Source: Diplonema japonicum (Eukaryota > Euglenozoa > Diplonemea > Diplonemida > Diplonemidae). Taken from it: 64,000 nucleotides of DNA. Both the position numbers and the translations under genes were made by a program. The DNA lies in assembly GCA_964019335.1 (NCBI GenBank), contig OZ025721.1:248001-312000 (forward strand), read 5' to 3'. Below the pieces are notes generated by a model. The model was not told the origin of the DNA. It saw only the letters and a list, made by a program, of their open reading frames with translations, and did not search any database. Below, one piece after another: positions 49,201 to 58,373 of this stretch (position 1 is the first letter of the stretch; each line of letters begins with the position of its first letter).

Positions 49201-52200
49201 AGCGGAGGGGGTCTCGTCACACTGGTCAGAGAATCGATACCGTCGAAACAGATCGAAGTTCTTCAGAAACCCAGCGACGTGACGGAAAGACTCGACGTAG
49301 AGATCTCGCTGCCCAACCGGAAGCCGTACAGACTCGTCAACCTGTACCTGCCTCCGACAACGGGTAGAGACGGCGACGACAGACCACCCCCCGAGAAATA
49401 TTTCCGCCCGGCAGAGCTGCCTCATGACAGTCACACCATCATCGCCGGTGACATGAACGCCCACCACACGATGTGGGACAAAAGGGGCACACCGAATAAG
49501 CTGGGAGAAATACTGCACAGCTGGATGCTGCGATGGGGCTACAGCACATGGAACAAGAGCAGCGAAGCCACGATCCTGAACCCGTCAGGAAACCCAACCT
49601 CTCCGGACATGGTAATGAGCGGCGCAGAGTTCGACAAATCTTCTTGGAGGACGTTGCCAGCAATGGGCTCAGACCACGTTCCGATGTTCTTCAGTCTGAG
49701 AGGGGGAGTCAGCCAACCGACCAGAAGAGTACTCTACTCTTGGGGGAGGGAGGCAAGGAGCGTGTACAGGGAGACGATGGAAGAAAAGTGCAGCAGGCTG
49801 CTCAGGGCCAGAGACCCGATAAGGCTAAACGCTGAGTTTCGCACGCTTCTTCTATCGGCAACCGAATCGTGCGTCCCCAGGAAAGGACAGAAGAAAGGGA
49901 AGGTTTGGTGGAACGACGAGATTGACGCACTCGCAAGGCGACGAAGCACACTGAAGGCGAAGCTGTTGTCCGAGGATCACGACGGGAACGACGAAGACCT
50001 GGCACGTCTAGCGGCGATGGAGGCAGAGCTGGACAGGGCGATAACGAGCGGGAAGCAGGCTGCCTGGGGCGACTACACCAAGAAGTTGTCCAAGGACGGA
50101 AACCTGTCGCAAGCCTTCTCGGTCATCCGCAGATTCGACGGTCGCAGCGAGAAGCCACCAGTAGCCCCGCTCCGACGAGGAAACGGTATCGCCACCACCG
50201 ACAGGGAGAAGGCCAGTGTACTCGTCGAGCACTACGCGAGGGCCTGCTCCCCAAGGACGACTGCCAAGTCGGAGGAAGTGATCACCACCATCAAGAAGGA
50301 CGCGAAGCCCGGGACAGACAACGACTTCCCCCTGGTAACGAAGGACGAGCTGGACTCGGTGCTGCGAAGGCTGAAGAAGGGCAAGGCTCCGGGCCCAGAC
50401 GGCATCTACAACGAAATGCTGAAGTACCTGGGACCTGTGGCCAGGGAAGTTCTACTCCTCCTCTACAACTCATCCCTCCAGACCGGTGTCGTCCCTGCCG
50501 AATGGAGGCGGTCTTCCATCATCCCCCTCATGAAAAAGGGCAAACCAATCCGAACCCGCCTCGTACAGGCCGATCGCGCTGACGTCAAACATCGTGAAGA
50601 CGTTAGAGCGTATAGTCAAGGACAGGATGTGCTTCCTGCAGGACACAGAACGGGTAAGGCAATTGCACACATCGCAGGCGGGTTTCCGGAAAGGGAGGTC
50701 CACGGAGGAAAACGTGCTGTACGCCGCCTCAAAGCTCAAAAGTGTCAGACTGAGCCAAGGTCTGGGGGGTCTCCTGCTGTTCGACTTCAAAGGAGCCTTC
50801 GACACAGTCTGGCACAAGGGAGTGATCGCAAAGCTGATAGGCGACGGTTACCCTCCCAAGATCGTGAAATGGATCACCTCTTTCCTCGACCAACGTAAAG
50901 CCTCCGTCTGTGTGAACGGGGAACACGGCTGCGTGAAGACAATGACAGGGGGCGTACCCCAAGGCACCATCCTGGCCCCGCAGCTCTTTTCCATCTACGT
51001 CAACGACCTGGCCAGGTTGTACAGGAAGGCTGGAATCGACGCGGTAGTGTACGCAGACGACATAGCGATAGTGCTGGAGGCGGGGAGTCCTGCCGAGCTG
51101 AACAAGAAGGTGCAACGCGCGGTGAGCCTCACGGAGCGATGGTGCGAGACGTTCTCGATGAAACTGTCCCAGGAAAAGACAGAGTTCATGCCGGTAGAGG
51201 GACAGTTCTGGAACTCGCACGACAGTCTCGCAAACCTCATCAACGCCCGCTTCCCCTCGAGTGGGGCGAAAGTCAAGGTGGTACGCGAGGCTAAATATCT
51301 TGGAGTCACCTTCGACGAAAGCATGAACTTCCACGAGCATGTGCAGAAGGTGAAGGGAAAGATCAACAGCCGTCTTCGCCTGCTGCGCAAACTCGCCGGA
51401 ACAAGTGGGGATGCCGCAAGCACACCCTAAGGACGCTGTACCTGACGTACGTCCAACCGGTTCTGCGCTACTGTCTCGGTGCTTACGGCAACTTCGTGGG
51501 ACATGCTGCTCTGGCCGAGTTCGACTCGCTACAATACACAGCAGCGAGGTTGATAACGGGATGCTTCGACAAGACTTCCGCGACGGTGACCAGGTCAGAG
51601 GCGGGCATCTGGGAGATTGAATCCTTGCTGGAACACGACACCCTGGTGCTCTACGAGAAGGCACAGCGTCAACCAGGGACGACAGCGGAGAAGGCAACAA
51701 AGATATCCGGGGGTCAGATGTGGTACGGGAAAAGCTGGCGAAACACCGCGCTCGACTTGGCGAAGAGTCACGGGATGCCGGAACGCGAAGACCTACCACA
51801 CCACTCAGTCACTCAGAGCGCAGACCTGCAGCTCCCTCCATGGGTACAGCTCCATCTGATTGCAGAAGAACTGGTCTTCGCCCTCCCTGTAATATTTCCA
51901 TGCTTCCCTTCACCTTTCCCCTTCCCAGGTGTTGCTCCCCATGGTGGCACCTATTGGTATTTTGAAAAAAAAAAAAAAAAGCGATTTTAAGGGGTCGAAT
52001 ACACACACACATGAAAATGTAAGCCCGACCCGAGTGTGTGTGGTGGCTGCTCACCTCCCAGTGGTGGCCCTGGGCAACGTGTACGCAAGGTGCACGGCTA
52101 AGAGGCAGCTTCCCTCTTGTTGTGTGGGGTGAGTCGTGTGGTGACGCGGACCCCTGGCCGAGCAAAACGAGGGGTGCTGGAGCGAAGACGGTCAGTTTGG

Positions 52201-55200
52201 CACAAGCCGCTATCGGGGCACCGGTAGCGGGGGTGTAAGACCAACAGACTCGTTCCGAGCGAAGGCATCTCTCGAGGGGAGCGGAGCCGGGGGGGCGTTT
52301 TTCGTGCTGATCCGGATCCCGACCGGCCCTCTACATCAACTATCCCTCTCCCAACCCCTACCTTCCTCTCACGAGTTGGCCCTGCCGCTCCATCGCGCTG
52401 GTTGCCTGACGCCAGCGCCGACGACGACGACGACCGGGGCCCTCGACATGGGCAACTTAGAAGAGTAGAGTCATCTTTCCCCCCCTTTTTAGTTTCCCTC
52501 AAAACCTCACCCGATGTCTCCTGTTCTGCTGCCAGGTCTTTTCTGTTGCTATTCCTCTCTCTTCCCCTTTTCTTTTCATTTTATGTTTTAATTATCTAGT
52601 GCCCCACCGACCCAACAAATCCAGCAAGGGGGGTCTCGTGCTGGTTTAAGCAATGGTCGCCCCGAAATCCTTAAGACGATCCTACCTTTTGAGGAGGATG
52701 CGCTGTTGGCGGGGAATGTGCGGAGTTGGCCAAGGACGCCCAGTCAAAGGAATTTATTAGGGGGCGAGAACCAGACTGGGTGGGCCCTCGGCGTTCAATA
52801 AAAAGGGGTGAAACAATAAGGAAAGGGGTAATATTAATAAGGGTGGGAGGGAATGAAGAGGGAGAGAAAAAAGAAATGATAAAAGGATCTTGAAGGACAG
52901 TGTCCCAGTACTCACCGCTCCTCTCTGTTGGTAATTGGCCACACAGAAGCTTTTTTTTTTTAAAGAAAAAAAAAAGACCAGAAGGAGGGAGCTAAACCCC
53001 CTACCTATGGTGCTGTTTGTTCTCTTCTTGGGCGAAAGGCTCATGATACCTTCACTTTGATTTTTGATTTCTCGAGCTCTGCTTTTCAACTCAGCTTTGT
53101 TGATTTTTTCTTCCTTTCCCCATTTTCGTTTTATCCTTTTCAAACCTTCTCTGATGCTCCCGACCCGGCAGTGGAACAGATATTATTATTATTATTATTA
53201 TTATTATTAAAAGCGATTTGGAAATCCTTAAGACGATCCTTCCTATTGAGGGGGATGCGCTACCAGGGGAAAGGAAAAAAGGTGGCCATGGGCAGGACAG
53301 TCGAAGGAATGTACTAGGGGGCCAAGAGGCAGACTGACTGCGCCATAGGCGATACAAAAGGAGAAGATTTTGACCAGGAAAGAATGGAACAATGGAATAT
53401 CTGAAAGGAAGTATACACACACTCCCCTTACTGAATACCGTCTTGCTTCACCCTGTGATTTGCCAGGCACAATTATGTCACCCTGTGCAACACAGACTTT
53501 TGATGTTTCAAACCTCTTTATCTTCTCTCCACCTTTTGTCTCCCCCACTGGCAGTGGAACAAATATTATTATTATTATTAAAAGCGATAGCCAGTTTTCC
53601 GTTACTGTCTGGGGGCGTACGGACCTTTCGTGATAGGCGGGAGGGGCACGTACCACGAAGGAATCCAGAAGCTGCAGTACCGGGCAGCTTTAACGATCAC
53701 AGGATGCTGGCTTGTGGACACTCGATGCGCTGATCGAACACGACAGTTTACTGCTGTACGAGTCCATCATTAGGAAGGAGAACACAGCTGCCTTTCAAGC
53801 TACACAACCCCTGAAGGATCTGACCAGATACGAGGTACTGTTCCCGAAGAAAACATGGTCAGATCGACAAAGGGAAGCAGCCAGGGCCTACAAGCTCCCA
53901 GAGAGAGCGGCAACACCATTCTCAGGTTATGCCTTTGAGAAGAAGTACAGAGTTACACCTTGGCAGAGATTCGAGGGTAAACTGATACTGGCCCCCTTCC
54001 TCGACATACATGTGAAGAGATCGGACACCAGTGAAGTCAGAAGGAAAGCAACAGAGGACACTCTGAACCGGCTTATCGAGAAGCACGGAAAAGCCTTCTG
54101 CATGATCTTCACAGACGGGTCATTGAAGGACGGCAGGAACGGAGGAGCTGCTGCGATACTGTTGCGAGGGGAGAGAAAAGCTTCGTATGGGGTCAGCGGT
54201 GGATCCTATACGTCATCCTACAGGTGCGAGCAAAGGGCCATAGAGCTGGGGCTGCACCTCGCGACAAACCTCTCGAAGAGAGTGGGCACGAGCCAAGAGA
54301 TGGTCCTTATTTGCACTGATTCGCAGTCGGTAATAAGGAGGATGTGCCAGGGGCACCTGTCCGCTGTCTCTGCAGACGAGTACAAACTGTGGCACGAGGT
54401 AGCGGGACTTGTAAAGAGAGGCCACAAAGTGGTCATACAGTACGTACCAAGTCACTGCGGATTCAAATGGAACGAGATGGCGGACAAGAAGGCGAAGGAG
54501 ACCTGCCGGGCAGTTGCCCACGAACAGAAGACCAGCATAGACATCGTGAAGTCACTGGTGAGAAAAAAGGTACTGGCGAGCCACCTCCTCTTCTGGAAAA
54601 AAACGGGTGTCAAGGAGACATACCGAGAGCTTTTCGCAGGGAATTTCGAGAAGTTTGAAGAGCTAAACAGGGAACAAGAAGTTGCGATCATGAGGCTGAG
54701 AGTGGGGAAGAGCCCCCTCATAAGCGGGTATCTACTCAATCCCCCGGCCGATGTGGTCACATGCCACCTTTGTTCGATGCCTCAGACGCTGAGCCACCTC
54801 CTGAAAGAATGCCAGGACGATGGTAGAGCTGACCAGAGAAGTCAGATCTTCGGTTCCTCCCTTCCTTCGCTCAAGGCCCTACTGTCAACTGACGCCGGGA
54901 AAACCGTACAATTCCTGGAACAGCAGGGCCTGTTGTGACCGACCGTGAGATATAATCCCCTTTATAAATTATATTATAAACTAAACTTTACTTATATACT
55001 TTTCTCTCAAATTATCCTGAGTTTGAAGCTGTACTGTTGTTATACGACTTCAGACAGCAATTGTTTCTAACTCAATCTCTCGACTCTGGCTTCACTCCTA
55101 TCCTTTCTTTTCACCTCCCTCCCCAGTGTCTTCCCTTATTTTCCATTACCAGGCCCCTGACCCCCGCCCCCAGTGTTATTCAAATTTTTCACTCACCTTT

Positions 55201-56457
55201 CATATAGAAAGAAAAAAGAAAAAAAAAAAGAAAAAAAGAAGGACAGATGATTCAAGCTTCGGTGTACACGATCGAGCTTGATTTGAATTCCTTTATTTTT
55301 GAGAAAAAAAAAAAAAGAAAAAAAAAAAAAAAAAAGAAGAATATATAAAAAAAAAAAAAAAACTGTAGAACGAAACTTAATTGAATTGAATTTATTGGCT
55401 CCCGAAAGCCCAACAAGTCCAGCAGACGGTGGAGTTTCACAGTCAGCTGGTTAATTTTTCACAATTGAAACTCCTCCAAAGTTCTTAAAATCTGGGAGGT
55501 CGTCTCTTGTTACTAGAGGCGGCTAATGCCTCGAGACCCAGGTGCTGCCTGGTGGGTGGGATCGGTTTTATTTTATTATGAAAAGAGCGTGGTGAGGGGG
55601 TCCAAGTAATTTACAACAGGGAGCAGCGGACCAGGACCCCTCGACCAATGGCTCAGTAACAGAGACTGCTTTTCACGAATCACTTTCAAACACCTCTCTT
55701 GGTTTGAAGTGATGTCCCATTCCCTTTGGTTTTCTCTACTCCCCTTCGATCCTCCCGCCTGATAGTGGAATATTTATAAAAAAAGCGATTTGTAAGCGTA
55801 AATGGTCTAGTGGTAGAATGGCTCCCTGCCACGGAGTCGGCCCGGGTTCGATTCCCGGTTTACGCATTTTTTAAATCACTAAATTGACAGTGTGCTGCGA
55901 CTCTGATAAAGTACTTTTATGATGAAGGGGCCGCACCGCCGAGGCGAGGCAGGGGAAGCCCACAGAACAGAGTCAATATTGGCACACCTGAGATTTACAC
56001 AGAGACACTGAATTGCGAAGAAGGCGACGGACTGCTGAGCTGTAGTGCGTCAAGTGCTGCGGTAAATATGTCGGGACAACCCAGCAGAAGGAGGGCACAG
56101 CTTGACAGCATGCTCAATGCACAGGTGTGTATTGATATCATTTCTTAGTGAAAAGAATCCTCACAGGACTATCTGGGAAGAACCCCTCTGCACTATGCAG
56201 TACTTGGCAACCACATTAAAATAACGCAAGAGCTTCTTAGTGAAAAAGTCGACACCCGGCTTGCAGACCACAAAGACTCAAGGGTCGACGACACAAGCCC
56301 TCACATACAGCCTTGCAAAGGTTACACAGTACTGGAGTATGCCACAGAAGCGAAAAACACGCAGATGGTCAAGGTGTGAGATAATCATTCTTTTACCAAC
56401 AACACACAGATCTTGCAAGCGTACTTCGACTTGCCGCCGAGCCCTTGTACACCATGA
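46208..56457 (+). CDS. GPCR-like multi-TM protein with C-terminal ankyrin repeats, split by an 8-kb intron
   Basis: Exons 46208-47881, 55891-56124, 56167-56373 and 56410-56457 total 2163 nt, 720 aa. Introns are 8009, 42 and 36 nt. Residues about 18-275 form roughly seven hydrophobic helices (WVILGIGCAVYIVALPFMVL; ALIVLVMSIPFLVFMSVP; FVVSSSTFLAMSWG), as in GPCR-like or RGS-GPCR proteins. Ankyrin repeats follow: GLTPLHRAVKNCNIAVTELL, GLYPLQVASKRGSAECIFLL, GVTPLHVAIEYKQMGVLSLL, and further ones before the big intron. After it, in frame, come GRTPLHYAVLGNHIKITQEL and GYTVLEYATEAKNTQMVK. The continuation of the repeat array across the intron is strong evidence that this is one gene despite the inserted elements. 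Probably a membrane signalling protein. Confidence 0.85.
48127..51976 (+). mobile_element. Non-LTR retrotransposon copy 1 (ingi/L1Tc-like layout), internally deleted
   Basis: The order is a Pro/Thr-rich leader ORF (48127-48501), a repeated KYYPxS block (48609-48640 and 48753-48785), a 2A-like motif, APE endonuclease and reverse transcriptase. Similarity to the minus-strand copy stops at about 51846; the RNase H region is missing and a short tail leads to an A run and GCGATTT. The 5' boundary is uncertain. The layout (2A-like, APE, RT, RNase H, Cys-rich end) recalls the ingi clade of trypanosomatids. Confidence 0.78.
48858..51846 (+). pseudogene. Endonuclease-reverse transcriptase ORF of copy 1, two frameshifts
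   Basis: The open frame begins upstream of LLSCGDIEANPGP (48858-48896), a 2A-type sequence (DxExNPGP), and reads on without a break into NINVLSLNVRSL, the start of an APE endonuclease (later IIAGDMNAHH, SDHVPMFFSL). The RT has FDFKGAFDTVWHKG (A), GGVPQGTILAPQL (B) and YADD (C). Against the minus-strand copy it has lost two nt at about 50541 (CAAACC for CAAAGACC) and one nt at about 51404 (AAGTGGGG for AAGGTGGGG). It also lacks the RNase H and C-terminal Cys regions. It cannot make an intact product; otherwise the two copies are almost identical, so insertion is recent. Confidence 0.88.
51988..53208 (+). mobile_element. Retroelement copy B, 5'-truncated, non-coding
   Basis: Begins after GCGATTT (51981-51987) and ends in CGGCAGTGGAACAGAT plus (ATT)n at 53180-53208. 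A block at 52658-52700 (GAAATCCTTAAGACGATCCT) recurs in copy A. The upstream 600 nt have no clear ORF and may be 5' UTR or unrelated sequence. Confidence 0.65.
53220..53579 (+). mobile_element. Retroelement copy A, about 360 nt 3' fragment
   Basis: Sits between AAAAGCGATTT (53209-53219) and AAAAGCGAT (53580-53588). It starts inside the 3' UTR (GGAAATCCTTAAGACGATCC) and ends CTGGCAGTGGAACAAAT plus (ATT)n. Purely non-coding and strongly 5'-truncated. Confidence 0.8.
53589..55780 (+). mobile_element. Retroelement copy C, 5'-truncated in the RT region
   Basis: Starts directly after AAAAGCGAT (53588) with a frame resembling the RT thumb (CLGAYGPFV; compare CLGAYGNFV in the other copies). It carries the RNase H ORF to 54938 and a 3' UTR (with A-rich stretch 55207-55365), and ends CTGATAGTGGAATATTTATA next to AAAAGCGATTT (55781-55791), 5 nt upstream of tRNA-Gly. 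It belongs to a related but distinct subfamily: its protein is clearly divergent from the minus-strand copy. Confidence 0.78.
53712..54938 (+). pseudogene. RNase H and C-terminal region of a divergent retrotransposon ORF
   Basis: 408 codons open. RNase H I motifs: FTDGSLKDGRNGGAAA (first Asp), CEQRAIELGLHLA (Glu), ICTDSQSVIRRM (Asp) and YVPSHCGFKWNEMADKKAKE (His and last Asp). A Cys/His motif CHLCSMPQTLSHLLKEC near residue 355 matches the C-terminal zinc-like motif of ingi- and I-type elements. The N-terminal endonuclease and RT are absent by 5' truncation, so it is a dead fragment although the remaining frame is intact. Confidence 0.82.
55796..55866 (+). tRNA. tRNA-Gly (GCC)
   Basis: 71 nt: acceptor GCGTAAA/TTTACGC, D arm GGTCTAGTGGTAGAATG, anticodon arm CTCCC-TGCCAC-GGAGT region with anticodon GCC, T arm CCGGG-TTCGATT-CCCGG. 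A T6 terminator follows. The 3' end lies 24 nt from the 3' splice site of the ankyrin gene's giant intron, same strand. The sequence AAAAGCGATTT lies 5 nt upstream of its 5' end. Confidence 0.93.
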
Positions 56458-57148
56458 GAATGGGATCTCTATGCATTTATTTTGCTCTCTCTTTTTTCTT
56501 TTTCTTTTTTCTAAGAAAAACCACCGTCGTACGGTAACCAAAATAACTTTTTTTCTTTTCTCCCCGCAAAGAGTCTGCAAGCAGAATATTTGCCACAAGT
56601 TACGGTAACTCAGATCCCCCCCCTATTTTTCTTTTCCATGTTTTCACTTTCTTATTTCGTTCTTGTTTCGCTCGCTACATCAAGAGGAAGGGCAGGGCTG
56701 GGGGGGGGGGGGGGGGGAGAGTAAGCACGGCCCACGTTAAGGACAAACACACTTCGTTGTCACTCCAGGCATCGAAATAATTGACCCAGAAAAAAAAATC
56801 AAGAATACTGTACTTTTGGAGACAAAGAAAAGAAGGTGGTGAATAGGTTGGTAAGAAAAAAAAATCAGTTAGTTCCCCAGTGTGTTGGCCGTACTCTGTT
56901 CCAATTGTCTTTCCCCCCCATTCTTTTTTTATTCTTTTCAAACCAAATGTAGGTTCAACTAACCTTTTTTTTTCTTGCATTGCGCCTTCTTATATTTTGT
57001 ACCTTACCACCTTCTCTCTCTTCCTTAACAACTTTTATCCGAGATAACCAGTTCATTTTTTTCCTTCTCCCCCCCCCCCCCCCCATTGATATCCGCCCTC
57101 TAGTTTCAAAACCCTTAAAAAAAAGGATTAAAAAAAAAAAGAAAGAAA
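56458..57148. other. Intergenic spacer with homopolymers
   Basis: Contains a block related to the 4347-4870 repeat (ACGGTAACCAAAATAACTTTTTTT at about 56531-56554, given here in part), a G run (56701-56717), and a C run (57069-57084) followed by CCCTCTAG (57103), a possible acceptor for the next gene. Confidence 0.55.
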
Positions 57149-58256
57149 ATGCCAGACAGAAGACGGCGTCGGAGGAGGTATGTTTTCCTCTATCCCCCTT
57201 TTTTGCCCTCATCTACTCTTCACTTCACAGCACGTCAACCAGCAGTAGTTCTGCGAGCAGCAGGAGGGCGAAAAGGAGGGCGAAGCGAACCGCAGGATCT
57301 TCCCTATGGGGCTCAATGGAAGAACCTGGCCTCAAAGGGGCACCCGTACCCGAGGGTGCTGTTAAGGGACACGCACAGGGCGTCACATTTGTGGCAAACC
57401 CTGGTAGTGACGCAGCTCTGCAGGCAGCGGCCATGCGGCAAGCAGTAGAAAACAGCAACCTAACCCTTGACGATGAAGCCATGGCTCTCTCAGGCTCCCA
57501 GGCAAAAATCGCCCTCATGCACAAGCTCCAACAAAGCCGTGGAGTAGGCGGCAATACAGCCGCTGCGCTCCCTGTCCCCACAAGGCCTGTGGAGCGCTCA
57601 AAACGCGCGAAACCAGAACTTTTAAACCCATTGATGGCAGGGCCTGGGAGACGGAACATGGCAGGGGGTCGGAAGGAGTCCGAGAAGCCGAAAGAAGACC
57701 TTGAAGTGAACACCTTCGCAAAACGAACGGCAGAGCTCGATGTCCCGCAGGACAAACGGGAGCTGATAAGAGGGCTAGGGGAACGACACAACTGTGTCGT
57801 GACACTGAAAGAAGGAGACTGGGTGAAAATCAAAGGCCCTCCCCAGGGCGTGGAGGCTGCGCTACGGGACTTCGCAGGGTCCCTCGGGTCCGCACCAGCA
57901 CTGGTGTCTGACGGGACAGCCAGCTCAAGGGTCATGGCACTGTCCAACATGGTCGCACGGCCAGAGGACATCGACGACGACCTCGTCAACAGCATCAAAC
58001 AAGAGTGTCAGAAGTTCGGGCCCGTCTCCAACCTGCTGGTATACGACGAGCACCAGCACGACGGCAGCATCGTCTCTAAAGTACTTGTGCAGTTCCAATT
58101 CCCCACCAGTATCGTGAGATGCCTTTCTGTTATGGGTGGCAGGTATGTGGGAAAGAAAAGGAGGGGGAAACAAAAAAATGCAGGCTCTTCGATGGCCGAC
58201 GCCTCAAAGCTGAGTACTTTTGTGAAGATGCGTTCGATGGCATTCTTGCGTCTTAA
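57149..58256 (+). CDS. UHM/RRM splicing-factor-like protein, three exons
   Basis: Exons 57149-57177, 57231-58142 and 58184-58256 total 1014 nt, 337 aa; introns are 53 and 41 nt. The joined N-terminus is RS-like (MPDRRRRRRSTSTSSSSASS). Residues about 150-220 may be a single-strand nucleic-acid-binding segment (ELIRGLGERHNCVVTLKEGD). The C-terminal domain (about 245-335) fits a U2AF-homology motif: DLVNSIKQECQKFGPVSNLL, KVLVQFQF, then, completed by splicing, VMGGRLFDGRRLKAEYF. The RXF-type loop is GRLFDG. U2AF65, PUF60 and SPF45 carry such domains; this may be a 3' splice-site recognition factor. The exact orthologue is unclear. Confidence 0.78.
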
Positions 58257-58320
58257 ACAGGGAAAATAAAAGAACGAAACCAAATTAGGAGGGGGGGGGG
58301 GGGGGGGGGGAAAGTGTAAT

Positions 58321-58359
58321 CTTTGTTTGTTCTCTTCTTCTTTGCAACAATCGACACAG
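58321..58359 (+). promoter_or_regulatory. Candidate spliced-leader acceptor
   Basis: A T/C-rich tract followed by CGACACAG ending at 58359, 14 nt before the ATG at 58374 and 65 nt after the upstream stop. The gap also contains a G run (58291-58310). Confidence 0.6.
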
Positions 58360-58373
58360 GGGTGAGGGGCACG

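Larger units (their letters stand above)
47882..55890 (+). other. 8009-nt intron of the ankyrin gene, host to nested retroelements and tRNA-Gly
   Basis: Runs GTTTGT...TTGACAG. Splicing joins FLGQDK to CAATLIKYF in frame. Apart from its first 250 nt and the last 95 nt, nearly all of it is non-LTR retrotransposon sequence. The other introns of this gene are 36 and 42 nt. Confidence 0.88.

Noticed and set aside
49033-50898. Retroelement ORF taken as a complete host gene in two pieces
   Set aside because: Comparison with the minus-strand copy shows a 2-nt deletion, so the frame switch is a mutation and not a gene boundary.
53182-53208. (ATT)n tracts as simple microsatellites
   Set aside because: They recur immediately after the same CAGTGGAACA block and before the target flank, so they are element 3' tails.
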